A DNA stretch of 64,000 nucleotides from AP-15 sp963700185 (GTDB taxonomy: Bacteria > Pseudomonadota > Alphaproteobacteria > ATCC43930 > CGMCC-115725), in contig CAVOWP010000031.1 of the NCBI GenBank assembly GCA_963700185.1, positions 310,001 to 374,000 on the forward strand. The letters are read 5' to 3'. Position 1 is the stretch's first letter. Every line of letters begins with the position of its first letter. The notes below the pieces were generated by a model. The model was not told where the DNA came from and did not search any database. It saw only the letters and a program-made list of their open reading frames with translations. The position numbers and the translations under genes were made by a program. Shown piece by piece: positions 37,977-47,771 of the stretch.

Positions 37977-39711
37977 ATGGCGACCGTTGCAGACCAATTC
38001 GCAGACACCCTCGCGGCGGTCGGCGTCAAGCGGATTTACGGCATCGTCGGCGATAGCCTGAACGGTCTGACAGACGCGCTGCGCCGCCAGGGCAAGATTG
38101 AGTGGGTGCATGTTCGGCACGAGGAAGTCGCGGCTTTCGCGGCGGGTGCGGAGGCGCATCTGACGGGTGATCTCGCAGTGTGTGCGGGGAGTTGCGGGCC
38201 GGGCAATTTGCACTTGATCAACGGCCTGTTCGATTGCCACCGATCGCGCGTGCCGGTGCTCGCCATTGCTGCGCAGATCCCGTCGGCCGAGATCGGCGCC
38301 GGGTATTTCCAGGAAACGCACCCGCAAACGCTCTTCAAAGAGTGCAGTCATTATTGCGAGCTGATCTCCGGCGCCAATCAGATGCCGCATGTGCTCGAAG
38401 TCGCGATCCGCGAGGCCATCGGCAAGCGCGGCGTGTCGGTGGTGGTGATCCCGGGCGATGTCGCGCTGCAGCCTGCATCCAATGCCGCGCCGGTTAAACT
38501 CGCGGGGTTATTGCCGGCCGAGCCGGTCGTGACGCCCGCGAAGAGCGAGCTCGATCGCCTGGCAGCGCTGCTGAACGGCGGGAGCCGCGTCACGATCTTG
38601 TGCGGCTCAGGATGCCGAGGCGCGCATACCGAGCTGCTGGAGCTGGGCGAACGCCTCAAAGCCCCAATGGTTCATACCATGCGCGGCAAGGAATATGTCG
38701 AGTGGGGAAACCCATACGACGTTGGCATGACTGGGCTGATCGGGTTTGCGTCCGGCTATTATGCGATGCTCGACTGCGACGTCCTGCTGATGCTCGGGAC
38801 CGACTTCCCCTACCGGCAATTCTACCCGCAGGGAGCAGGCGTACGGATTGCGCAGGTCGATATCAGAGCAGAGCAAATCGGGCGGCGTGCGGCGGTCGAT
38901 CTTGCTGTGGTCGGTGACATAAAGGCGACGCTCGCTGCTTTGTTGTCGCTGCTGGAGCAGAAACACGACGGCGGGCACCTCGCCCAGGCTCGCGAGCACT
39001 ACGCTAAAGCGCGGAAGGGGCTCGACGATCTGGCCGTTGGCACACCGGGTAAGGGGCTGATCCACCCCCAGCAGATCGCCAAAGCGATCAGCGACCACGC
39101 CGCAGCTGACGCTGTCTTCACCTGCGATGTCGGCCTGCCTACGGTGTGGGCCGCCCGCTACCTGACGATGAATGGCGGGCGACGGCTCATTGGATCCTTC
39201 TGGCACGGCTCGATGGCCAACGCGCTGGCGCAAGCTATCGGGGCGCAGGCCGTCTATCGGGGCCGGCAGGTGGTCTCGCTGTCGGGCGACGGTGGGTTCG
39301 CAGATGCTGATGGGTGACTTTCTCAGCCTCGTGCAGCTCAAACTGCCGGTGAAGGTCGTCGTGTTCAACAATGGCGCGCTCGGCTTCATCGAGCTCGAGC
39401 AGAAATCCACCGGATTTCTCCCATTCGGCACCGAGTTCAATAACCCGAACTTCGCCGCGATGGCCGAAGCCGTCGGCGTCCGCGGGATCAGGCTCGAGGA
39501 CCCGGGCGAGGTCGAGGCCGGCATTGCTGCGGCACTGAACCATGACGGTCCGGTCATGATCGATGCCGTTGTGAACCGGACCGAGCTCGCCATGCCGCCG
39601 GCCGTCACTTTGGAGATGGCCAAGGGCTTCACGCTCTACATGGTGAAGGCGGTGATGAGCGGCCGTGGCGACGAGCTTATCGATCTCGCCCGAACAAATC
39701 TGTGGCGCTAG
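37977..39711 (+). pseudogene. poxB: Thiamine-pyrophosphate oxidase (PoxB-like pyruvate dehydrogenase, quinone type), frameshifted
   Basis: TPP/FAD enzyme of the acetolactate synthase superfamily; PoxB turns pyruvate into acetate and passes electrons to quinone at the membrane. Motifs: GIVGDSLNGLTDALRRQG, WVHVRHEEVAAFAAGAEAHL with the catalytic Glu, GSCGPGNLHLINGLFDCHRS, and the TPP site VVSLSGDGGF. There one extra G near 39300 breaks the frame; it resumes QMLMGDFLSLVQLKLPVKVV, then FNNGALGFIELEQKS. Repaired length about 577. AGGAACCAAGAGG precedes the start. A three-unit repeat motif lies upstream; a duplicated scrap of its tail is at 41519-41611. Confidence 0.85.
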
Positions 39712-39904
39712 CGGACAATTCCAATGGAGATCACAGCGGTATTATCAGAGTGGTCGAGGGGCCAACCAACCCGATCCGGGACAGTAATCATTCGGCCCGT
39801 GGGATCAGGTCGCGAATTCCAATCTCCAATCAAAACCACACCGCGTGACGCACAGGAACGCTAAATTCGTTCGAACGCTCGTCGAGCGCAATACGGAGGC
39901 TTGA

Positions 39905-40963
39905 ATGGCCCAGCCGAGCCAATCGCCCACGCGGTCCATATTTGGATCGCTGGTGCTGATCGCCGTTGTCATCGGTGGCGGTGCTGCTGCCTTCGCTTAT
40001 ACGGCAGGATGGTTCTCGCCGCAGCGCCTCACACCGGACAAAATGGTGGCTGCGCTGGCGCCTCCTACCGGCGTGGCGCTCGGCTATCGCCGAAACCATG
40101 CCAAGGGCATCTGCTTCACCGGCGTGTTCGAAGCGAATGGAGCCGGGTCGGCGATGTCAAAGGCTCAGGTTTTCACCCAGGGTCAGTATCCTGTCCTCGG
40201 ACGCTTTAATCTCGGTACTGCCGACCCGAACGCGCCGGATGCAACGGTGCGGGTGCGGGGCATGGGATTGCAGATCTCGACACCGGACGGAGAGGTATGG
40301 CGCAGTGCCATGATCGACCCGCCGTTCTTTCCGGTGTCGACGCCGCAAGCCTTTTACGAGCTGTTGCTCGCCTCGGCGAGCAAAGACCCCGACGCGATGA
40401 AGACATTCGCCGGCGCTCATCCCGAGATTGCGGCGTTCGGCGCCTGGGCCAAGAGCGCCCCGTGGACCGGCAGCTACGCTGAAGAGCGGTTTAACAGTCT
40501 CAATAGCTTCGTCTTTGCGGACAGTTCCGGTGCGGAGAATACGGTGCGATGGTCGCTCCTGCCGGCGGCGCGACCGGTCCCGATCTCGCAGGATGACCTC
40601 GCGAAGCGAGGCCCTGACTACCTCGAGCATGAGATCACCGAGCGGGTCCGCGGCGGGCCACAGCGCTGGACCATGGTAGTGATCGTTGCCAATCCCGGCG
40701 ATCCCACTGCGGACCCCAGCAAGGCCTGGCCGGAAGACCGCCGCGCCGTTGAAGTCGGCACGCTCACGGTGCAGCAGATAGAACCGGATCGAGACGGCCC
40801 GTGCCGCGACATCAACTTTGATCCGACCGTCCTGCCGTCGGGCATGCGGACGTCGGACGACCCGTTCCCGGCTGCACGGTCGGCTGCCTATGCGAGGTCA
40901 TACGACCTTCGCACGGCGGAGGCCAAGGACTATCCCCGAACTGCAACGGACGCCAAGCCATGA
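39905..40963 (+). CDS. Catalase-related peroxidase (SrpA-like), membrane anchored
   Basis: 352 residues. An N-terminal membrane anchor or signal (IFGSLVLIAVVIGGGAAAFA) is followed by a minimal catalase core: RRNHAKGICFTGVFEANGAG with the distal His, VLGRFNLGTADPNAPDATVR, VRGMGLQISTPDGEVW, and the proximal haem Tyr region RSAAYARSYDLRTAEAKDYP. SrpA-type proteins are periplasmic haem peroxidases. It overlaps the cytochrome b561 gene by four bases (ATGA), so both are co-translated, suggesting a quinol- or cytochrome-linked peroxide reduction pair. Confidence 0.85.
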   Translation: MAQPSQSPTRSIFGSLVLIAVVIGGGAAAFAYTAGWFSPQRLTPDKMVAALAPPTGVALGYRRNHAKGICFTGVFEANGAGSAMSKAQVFTQGQYPVLGRFNLGTADPNAPDATVRVRGMGLQISTPDGEVWRSAMIDPPFFPVSTPQAFYELLLASASKDPDAMKTFAGAHPEIAAFGAWAKSAPWTGSYAEERFNSLNSFVFADSSGAENTVRWSLLPAARPVPISQDDLAKRGPDYLEHEITERVRGGPQRWTMVVIVANPGDPTADPSKAWPEDRRAVEVGTLTVQQIEPDRDGPCRDINFDPTVLPSGMRTSDDPFPAARSAAYARSYDLRTAEAKDYPRTATDAKP

Positions 40964-41523
40964 TGCCGGGACGCCAACGCTTCACCCCGCTCCAGCGCCT
41001 GCTGCACTGGCTCATGGCGGTCTGCATCTTGGCCATGCTGTTCATCGGCGTGGGCATGGTGTCTACCGTCATGCCGAAATACCTGACCCTGGTTTCGATT
41101 CACAAACCGCTCGGGATCGCAATTCTGGTCCTCGTGCTGATCCGCCTGGCCGTGCGCCTGCGCTACGGAGCGCCGTCGCTGCCGGCCGACCTGCCCGAGC
41201 CGATGAGGCTCGCAGCCCAGCTGTCGCATTACGCGCTCTACGTCCTAATGATCGGCATGCCGTTGCTGGGCTGGGGGATGCTGTCGGCGGCTGCCTACCC
41301 GGTCGTCCTGTTCGGGGGCGTGTACCTTCCCGCGATCTTACCGCAGAGCGACAGCCTGCATACGCTGCTCTGGAACGCGCACTTCTACTTTGCTTTCGTG
41401 TTCTTTGCCCTGGTCCTTTTGCATGTCGCGGCGGCGCTCTTCCATGCGCTCGTCCGACGCGACGGCGTATTCGAAGCGATGGCCCCCGTGTCGACTCACG
41501 ACGAGATCGCGCGCGCCCAATGA
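40960..41523 (+). CDS. Cytochrome b561
   Basis: 187 residues, four membrane helices. Haem-ligand His are placed as in bacterial b561: RFTPLQRLLHWLMAVCILAM, VSIHKPLGIAILVLVLIRLA, LSHYALYVLMIGMPLLGWGM, and FYFAFVFFALVLLHVAAALF. Transfers electrons across the inner membrane, here probably from quinol to the SrpA-like peroxidase encoded just before it. Confidence 0.88.
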   Translation: MMPGRQRFTPLQRLLHWLMAVCILAMLFIGVGMVSTVMPKYLTLVSIHKPLGIAILVLVLIRLAVRLRYGAPSLPADLPEPMRLAAQLSHYALYVLMIGMPLLGWGMLSAAAYPVVLFGGVYLPAILPQSDSLHTLLWNAHFYFAFVFFALVLLHVAAALFHALVRRDGVFEAMAPVSTHDEIARAQ

Positions 41524-41611
41524 CGGGCCGGTGCTGGTCGACGCGGTCGTGAACCGGACCGAGCGCGCCATGCCCCCCGCGGTCACGCTGGGGATGGCGA
41601 AGGGCGGTTGA
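41519..41611 (+). pseudogene. Duplicated fragment of the PoxB-like C-terminus
   Basis: NDGPVLVDAVVNRTERAMPP then AVTLGMAKGG and a stop. It matches HDGPVMIDAVVNRTELAMPP of the enzyme at 37977-39711, residues near its end. Only about 30 codons remain, joined directly to the b561 stop. The differences show it is not a recent copy. Confidence 0.7.
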
Positions 41612-42049
41612 AGGCGATCTATCGGTTTACAGGTTCTAGAGTTCCTACTTTCGCCAAGGTGTTGCCGAGTCGGCGAGCGCTGTGTAGTGGCCCGCACGTG
41701 GGCCGCCTCGCGTAGCAGGGCTGCGGCCACCCCGCGGCGTCCTACGGGCAGCTTCTCAAGTATGTTGTGCACGTGGTTCTTCACGGTAGGCAGGCCGATT
41801 TTTAGCTGTCTCGCAATTTCCTTGTTCGAAAGCCCCCTATCTACGCGTGCGATGATGTCCTGCTCTCGGCTCGTCAGTGCCACCTCTGGAGGTCTCTGCC
41901 TCGTGGTCTGAACGCGAGCGGCGAGGCAACGGAACAGAGACGCTGCCACTCGAGGCGAGCAAAGGACCTCGCCGCGGACGGCGTTCTCTACGGCAGCAAT
42001 CAAATCCTCTTTTGACCCATTACGCGCGACATACCCGGCAATCTCGGCC
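41612..42049 (-). pseudogene. LuxR-type response regulator remnant (HTH half)
   Basis: The frame has the end of a receiver domain (AEIAGYVARNGSKEDLIAAV) and a complete LuxR/NarL helix-turn-helix: VALTSREQDIIARVDRGLSN, KEIARQLKIGLPTVKNHVHN, ILEKLPVGRRG. The first two thirds of the receiver, including the phospho-acceptor Asp, are missing; on that side it abuts a cupin fragment in the opposite direction. The C-terminal end runs on without a natural stop. Confidence 0.65.
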
Positions 42050-42284
42050 TGCCCGGCGGTATGGTGCAGATCGCCGACAGCAGGAACTTCCTCGCCAACA
42101 AAGACGTCGCCGCCGCGCTCGTGACCTTGGCCCCCGGCGGCCTGCGCGAGCTGCATTGGCACCCCAATGCCGATAAATGGAATTACTGGTCAAAGGCAGG
42201 GCGGAGGTCGGATTGGTCGATCAGGCCGGAACGAAGCGCTCCAGTCTGATCATTATCCAGGATTTCCGTCCTAAGTTGAAATGA
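42046..42284 (+). pseudogene. Oxalate-decarboxylase-like cupin fragment, frameshifted
   Basis: GGMVQIADSRNFLANKDVAA, ALVTLAPGGLRELHWHPNAD and KWNYW match the second cupin of bicupin oxalate decarboxylases, with the HWH metal ligands. One frame change near 42191 is needed to continue as KGRAEVGLVDQAGTKRSSLI and end at 42284. Both ends of the domain are missing. Confidence 0.6.
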
Positions 42285-42312
42285 ACTCCGGGATCTTTAC
42301 ACTGCTGCGATT

Positions 42313-43041
42313 TTACAAAGTCGAAAACAATTTCACGGCTCTCTCTGCAGCACTTCGCGCGCTCTGCGGATTGGTTCCCGTGACGACTCGGCCAGAGGTG
42401 ATGGAGTAATCGTCAAAAGCGTTCATCGAAGAGCTGTAGTACGCACCAACCGCAGTGACGGCCTCGACAACGGGGACCACCTTGTCCGCTCTCAATTTGT
42501 CAAGGATTCTAAAAATGAGTTCGCCCTCGATCGTGAAACCGGTCACGGTCTTTCCTTCGATGATCGATCTACCGGTCTTCGAGTCGATGACACCCGGCAG
42601 GATGGCCGGCCCATGACACACCGTACCAACGACACCTCCGCGATCCCAGACATCTGCTGCGACTGCTTGAAGCCCTTTCGCGGCCGGATAGTCGTAAAGT
42701 GCTGAGTGACCGGCCGACGCAAAAAACAGGCCATACTCTTCCTTCTTCAAGTCCGAGGCTTTCTTGAGTTGCGAGTTGAGCTTGACATTGAATGGATGCT
42801 TCGCATTGTTGAGAATGGCCTTGTCGCTTCCTGAGAGGAAAGGATCCGTCAGTGAGACGTCGTCCAGTCCGAACGTGCCGGTCTCGGAAGCTAGGTCCAC
42901 TTCGAATCCCGCCGCTGTCAAGACCTCGAATGGATGCAAAGCCTCGGTGAAAAAGAGGCCTGTTTTGCCGCCACCGGGATAGATGGCGCCGTTGAAGCTG
43001 CTGATGGAAATAAGTGCCTTACGGGGAAGAGGCTCAGACAT
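42313..43041 (-). CDS. Hsp31/DJ-1-type class I glutamine-amidotransferase-like protein
   Basis: 242 residues. The larger DJ-1 superfamily type: SSFNGAIYPGGGKTGLFFTE, ALHPFEVLTAAGFEVDLASE, FFASAGHSALYDYPAAKGLQ and the nucleophile elbow GGVVGTVCHGPAILPGV; its catalytic Cys-His and Glu are present. Yeast and bacterial relatives are glutathione-independent glyoxalases (methylglyoxal to lactate) and holding chaperones. AAGGAG precedes the start. A second DJ-1 protein at 35679 and the aldo/keto reductase point to carbonyl detoxification. Confidence 0.85.
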   Translation of the reverse strand: MSEPLPRKALISISSFNGAIYPGGGKTGLFFTEALHPFEVLTAAGFEVDLASETGTFGLDDVSLTDPFLSGSDKAILNNAKHPFNVKLNSQLKKASDLKKEEYGLFFASAGHSALYDYPAAKGLQAVAADVWDRGGVVGTVCHGPAILPGVIDSKTGRSIIEGKTVTGFTIEGELIFRILDKLRADKVVPVVEAVTAVGAYYSSSMNAFDDYSITSGRVVTGTNPQSARSAAERAVKLFSTL

Positions 43042-43799
43042 GGCTTACTCCTTCACTTGATGATTTGGTTCCTACCAGGCCTTGCGCGGGTGCCGATGCA
43101 ACACGTCACCTACAGTCGAATGTGTGAGCTGCCCGTTTCTGCTATCGGCCCTGAGATTCCTTAGCTGCTTCAGTGATGACGTCAGCGACCTTATTGCGGC
43201 TCCTGCAGCATCGCGACGTGGCAGGTTGGTAGCGAGATGGCCTTTCCATTCGCCTTCTTGGCGCCGGCCTCTTCCATTGCAGGACCCAACGTGCGGTCCT
43301 TCGTGGAGCTCACATGCCAAGAAGGCTTTTGTCAATACTGTTCCGGAACATCATCTTTTTGCACGCAGCAGCAGCTTGTCAATCAGCAGGCACTCGCCCT
43401 GCTGTGTCTTCGTCAGGCCTGCCATTGCACCCGCCGCGATGCTCCCGTATGTGTTGTTGAGCAATCGACTTAACAGGTCCGTTGTGGGTGAATTCCAGCA
43501 AATCTAATGCGGTTCCCAACAGCTGCGGCCACCTATGGTCGAGCAGAGCGGTGGCTTGATTTCGGCTCGTTGTAAAGGATTTCATCCTCGATGAAGCCGC
43601 CCCTGTGCGTCGCGCCAGGTCGGCCTATTCGGATCGACCAATTTCAGATCGACCAGAGCGATCCCGAAGGAGAGGCCGCATCGCCTGCAGCGGTGAAATT
43701 CGTTCTGTGAGATACACGGGCTGGCGCAGGGAGTGAAGGATTCGTTTCATACTGTCGTGCCGCGGCTCGATGACAGTGACGCGGTACTGCTCACGGTCG
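43042..43799. other. Gene-poor stretch, no supported gene
   Basis: A short plus-strand Cys-rich frame (43237-43473) and other short frames exist, but none has a ribosome site with a recognisable product. No repeat motif of the 10-bp type was found here. Confidence 0.4.
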
Positions 43800-44423
43800 G
43801 CAGCATCGGCGCCACAGTCTGTAGCACGAACCGACCGCCAGCGGCGCCGATTGCTCCGGTTCTCGAATCGCGAGGTCATGCTGGCGCTCGGCCTCGCCGG
43901 CCTTGTCAACATGGCGATGGTCGCCATGGCCGCTTCGGTCTTCCACGACGGAGTGCATGACGACGTGGCGCAGATCGACACCGCCTATCACACTTTGATA
44001 CCGGTGCTGGGGTCCTGTGCTGCGGGGGTTTTCCTGGTTTCATTGATTGCGTCCGGGCTGTCGAGCTCGGCAGTCGGCACGATCGCGGGACAGGTCATCA
44101 TGCAGGGCTTTACCCAATTCCGCATCCCGCTCTGGCTTCGCCGGCTCGTCACGATGGTGCCTGCCTTTGTGGTCGTGGCGCTCGGCATTGACGCTACCTG
44201 GGCGCTCATCTTGAGCCAGGTCGCGCTGAGCCTGGTCCTCCCGGTCCCGATGATCGCTCTGCTGATCCTGACGCGGCGCCGCGACATCATGGGTTCATGC
44301 GCGAGCGGGTCTCTCACGATGGCCGCCGCCATGGCAGCGGCCGCAATCGTGCTCGCGCTCAATCTGCTGCTGGTCCTTCAAACCGTCGGCGTTCCCCCGC
44401 CCGCCTTGGCCACAGCCGGCTGA
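43800..44423 (+). pseudogene. mntH: NRAMP-family Mn/Fe transporter, 5'-truncated
   Basis: Only the C-terminal part of an MntH-like transporter remains: RLLRFSNREVMLALGLAGLV, NMAMVAMAASVFHDGVHDDV, AQIDTAYHTLIPVLGSCAAG, ASGLSSSAVGTIAGQVIMQG and the last helices to LATAG. About five membrane helices survive of eleven; the metal-binding DPGN motif of helix 1 is absent. The upstream sequence is unrelated. There is no frameshift inside the surviving part. Confidence 0.7.
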
Positions 44424-44444
44424 CGCTTGCCGCCTCGTCGAAAT

Positions 44445-44473
44445 TTTACCCGGATTGACCGGGATTAACTGGG
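44445..44473 (+). promoter_or_regulatory. 10-bp-periodic repeat motif, site 7 (YdeP-like molybdoenzyme)
   Basis: TTTACCCGGA, TTGACCGGGA, TTAACTGGG at 44445, 44455 and 44465: three exact 10-bp steps, ending 105 bases before the start at 44579, which opens the respiratory block. Confidence 0.65.
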
Positions 44474-44578
44474 TACGGACCAATTGGTGAAGCCAAATGC
44501 GAAATTCCAGACGTTGACGCACATGTCCTCGCCGCCACTCCGGGCACAAAGAGTATTGCGATTGCTTATGGAGCGATC

Positions 44579-46930
44579 ATGACCGACCAATCTCCTCCTC
44601 CTTCATCTGCGGCCGAGATTCCTGATCGTGAACCGGCCGAAAAGCCCGTATTCGCACCGTATAATCCGCCCGCCGGCGGCTGGGGTGCGTTGCGCGCGAC
44701 GGCGAGAGCGCTGCGCGAGCAGAGCGTCGAGCTCAAGGGCTCCAGGGCACTGCTGTCGATGAACCAGCCGGAAGGCTTTGATTGCCCCGGCTGCGCTTGG
44801 CCCGATCCGCGACATACGAGTTCATTCGAGTTTTGTGAGAATGGAGCCAAGGCCGTCACCTGGGAGCTGACCAAGCGCCGCGTGACGCGCGAGTTCTTCG
44901 CGGCCCACACTGTCAACGAACTCGAACAAGAAAGTGATTATTGGCTGGAAGAGCAGGGGCGTCTGACCGAGCCGATGCACTATGATCCCGCGACCGACCA
45001 TTACGTGCCGATCGATTGGGATGAGGCGTTCGCACTGGTAGGCCGCGAGCTCAACGCTCTCGCCGACCCGAACGAGGCCGAGTTCTACACCTCGGGACGC
45101 ACCTCGAACGAAGGCGCGTTCATGTACCAGCTGTTTGTGCGCCGCTTCGGCACCAACAATTTTCCCGACTGCTCGAACATGTGTCACGAGCCGACCAGCG
45201 TCGGCCTGCCGGAGAGCATCGGCATCGGCAAAGGTACCGTGCTGCTGGATGACTTCGCGTATTCGGACGCGATCTTCATCATCGGTCAGCAACCCGGCAC
45301 CAACAGCCCGCGAATGTTGACCGAGCTGCACCGGGCATCGCGCCGCAACGTGCCGATCGTCGTGTTCAACCCGCTGCGCGAGCGCGCCCTCGAGCGGTTT
45401 GCCGCACCTCAGGATCCGGTCGAGATGGCGACCTTCGGCGAGACGAGGATCGCCAGCGAGTATTGCCAGCTTCGCATCGGCGGCGATGTCGCGGCGCTTA
45501 AGGGCGTCATGAAGCTGGTGCTGGAGGCGCATGACGAGGCGCTCCGCAACGGCAAAGAGCCAGTGCTCGATCTCGATTTCATCGCGCAACACACGCACGG
45601 CTTCGAAGCATTCGCCGACGATCTCCGCCAGACGAACTGGGAAGACATATTGCGGGTGTGCGGCGTGCCGCGCGAACAGCTGGAGCGCGTGGCGGCCGTC
45701 TATACGGGGGCACGCGCCGTTATCGTCGTCTACGGCATGGGAATCACCCAACACCGGCTCGGCACTGCGAACGTGCAGCAGATCGTGAATTTATTGCTGT
45801 TGCGCGGCAATTTTGGGAAGCCCGGGGCGGGGATCTGCCCGGTGCGCGGCCATTCGAATGTACAAGGCGACCGCACAATGGGCATCGACGAAAACCCGAA
45901 GCCGGAATTACTCGATCAGATAAAGAAAGTATTCGGCTTTGAGCCGCCGCGGGCCCGCGGGCACCGTGTCGTCGACGCGGTCCAGGCGATGGTCGACGGG
46001 CGCGCCAAGGTTTTCATCGGGTGCGGCGGCAATTTCGTCAGAGCAGTTCCGGACTGGCCGGCGGTCGAAGCGGCGATGCGGCGGCTGAAGCTGACCGTTG
46101 CGGTCAGCACCAAGCTCAACCGCGGTCACCTGGTCCACGGCCAACAAGCGCTAATCCTTCCCGTTCTGGCGCGCAGTGATATCGATATGCAATTGAGCGG
46201 TCGGCAGTCGATCACGGTCGAAGACAGCATGTCGATGGTCCATGCGTCGCACGGTCTCGTCGATCCGCCAAGTGAGCACCTGAAATCGGAGGTTGCGATT
46301 GTCTGCGGCATGGCAAAGGCCACCTTGCCGGATTGCGGCATCGACTGGGAGTACTTTGTCGACGACTACAATCGGATCCGCGACAAAATCGAGGAGGTTT
46401 TTCCGCAGCTGTTTGCCGGTTTCAACGAGCGCATCCGTCGCCCGGGCGGCTTTCACCTGACCATTCCGCCGCGCGAGCGGATTTGGAACACCCCCACGGG
46501 CCGCGCCAATTTCATGGTTTTCCCCGGCGTCAGCGAGGACGAACCGGTCATGGACCCGGCCATGCTTAGGCTCGCCACATTGCGCAGCCACGATCAGTAC
46601 AACACGACGATTTACACTCTCGATGACCGGTATCGCGGGGTGTTCGGCGGCCGCATGGTGGTGTTCATGAATGAAGCCGACATGCTTGCGCGCGGCATTG
46701 CCGAGGGCGATCTGGTCGAAATCGAATCCCTGGCTGATGACAAGCACCGCGTGGTCGGCGGTTTCTGGGCAAAGACCCATAGTATCGCGGCCGGCTCGGT
46801 CGGCGCTTATTACCCGGAAACAAATCCGCTGCTCCCTCTCGCCTTTCATGATGTGAAGAGCGGGACACCGGCGGCAAAATCGATCCCGGTCTTGGTTCGT
46901 CCGCAGCCGCAGCTCGATGCGGGCAAGTGA
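44579..46930 (+). CDS. FdhF/YdeP family molybdopterin oxidoreductase
   Basis: 783 residues, intact, cytoplasmic (no signal). Motifs of the YdeP subgroup: MNQPEGFDCPGCAWPDP, TSGRTSNEGAFMYQLFVRRF, NNFPDCSNMCHEPTSVGLPE, IIGQQPGTNSPRMLTELHRA, VCPVRGHSNVQGDRTMGIDE-like segment at about residue 420, and the C-terminal dinucleotide-binding TPTGRANFMVF. Related to formate dehydrogenase H but without a clear selenocysteine/Cys formate motif; E. coli YdeP is tied to acid resistance. Followed directly by fdhD, which supplies sulfur to formate-dehydrogenase cofactors, supporting a formate-like role. Confidence 0.88.
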   Translation: MTDQSPPPSSAAEIPDREPAEKPVFAPYNPPAGGWGALRATARALREQSVELKGSRALLSMNQPEGFDCPGCAWPDPRHTSSFEFCENGAKAVTWELTKRRVTREFFAAHTVNELEQESDYWLEEQGRLTEPMHYDPATDHYVPIDWDEAFALVGRELNALADPNEAEFYTSGRTSNEGAFMYQLFVRRFGTNNFPDCSNMCHEPTSVGLPESIGIGKGTVLLDDFAYSDAIFIIGQQPGTNSPRMLTELHRASRRNVPIVVFNPLRERALERFAAPQDPVEMATFGETRIASEYCQLRIGGDVAALKGVMKLVLEAHDEALRNGKEPVLDLDFIAQHTHGFEAFADDLRQTNWEDILRVCGVPREQLERVAAVYTGARAVIVVYGMGITQHRLGTANVQQIVNLLLLRGNFGKPGAGICPVRGHSNVQGDRTMGIDENPKPELLDQIKKVFGFEPPRARGHRVVDAVQAMVDGRAKVFIGCGGNFVRAVPDWPAVEAAMRRLKLTVAVSTKLNRGHLVHGQQALILPVLARSDIDMQLSGRQSITVEDSMSMVHASHGLVDPPSEHLKSEVAIVCGMAKATLPDCGIDWEYFVDDYNRIRDKIEEVFPQLFAGFNERIRRPGGFHLTIPPRERIWNTPTGRANFMVFPGVSEDEPVMDPAMLRLATLRSHDQYNTTIYTLDDRYRGVFGGRMVVFMNEADMLARGIAEGDLVEIESLADDKHRVVGGFWAKTHSIAAGSVGAYYPETNPLLPLAFHDVKSGTPAAKSIPVLVRPQPQLDAGK

Positions 46931-46932
46931 CA

Positions 46933-47761
46933 ATGTTGGCGCTCGCGACCGCGGGCGTGGTGCCGCCGGCCGCCCATCGCGTCCCACGGCAGGCATGGCG
47001 CAATGGCTCTGCATCCACTGGAGAACGCATCTTGGCCGAGGAGGTGCCGGTCGCGTTCAGCTATGACGGTGCGACGCATGCAGTCTTGATGGCGACGCCC
47101 GACGATCTCGAGGATTTTGCGCTCGGCTTCAGCTACACCGAAGGAATTATCACGGCGCCAGCTGAAATAGCGGAACTGGCCGTCGTCGGTGTCGCCGATG
47201 GGATCGTGCTGCGAGTGTGGCTGACCGGCGACCGGTCCAATGCGTTCGCGGCACGGCGCCGTCGCTTTGTTGGGCCGGCGGGATGCGGCATGTGCGGATT
47301 GGAGAGTTTGGCCGAAGCCAATCGCACAATACCGATGGCAAGTCGTGACCTGCGGGTGAGCCGGCAGGACATCGCAGAAGCAGTGGCGGCACTGCCGGCG
47401 AAACAAAAGTTGAACAGGCAGACGCGAGCGGTCCACGCCGCCGCGTTTTGGCGGCCCGATCAGAGCCTGGTCCTCCGCGAAGACGTAGGACGGCACAATG
47501 CACTCGACAAATTGGCGGGAGTATTACTGCAGACCGGACTCGTCGCCTGCCGAAGGTATTATCGTACTGTCGAGCCGGATCTCCATCGAGCTCGTGCAAA
47601 AGGCCGGCATGATCGGGGCGGCTATCATCGTGGGTGTATCCGCGCCGACGGCTTTGGCCGTCCGCACTGCAGAGGCGAGCGGCCTCACGCTTGTCGGCAT
47701 CGCCCGCGACGACGGGTTCGAGGTGTTCACCCATCCCGAACGGATCACTCAATATTGGTGA
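46933..47761 (+). pseudogene. fdhD: FdhD sulfurtransferase for formate dehydrogenase, frameshifted
   Basis: FdhD moves sulfur from IscS to the molybdenum cofactor of formate dehydrogenases. Motifs: EEVPVAFSYDGATHAVLMAT, DDLEDFALGFSYTEGII, GCGMCGLES with the CxxC sulfur-carrying pair, LVLREDVGRHNALDKLAGVL; after an extra G near 47545 the frame resumes PAEGIIVLSSRISIELVQKA, GMIGAAIIVGVSAPTALAVR. Repaired length about 276, normal. Starts two bases after the YdeP stop. In the unrepaired frame the protein would lose its last quarter. Confidence 0.85.
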
Positions 47762-47771
47762 GGAATTGCCA

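Noticed and set aside
43237..43473. A 78-codon Cys-rich frame
   Set aside because: No ribosome site, no recognised domain, and it lies in a decayed stretch next to a truncated mntH.
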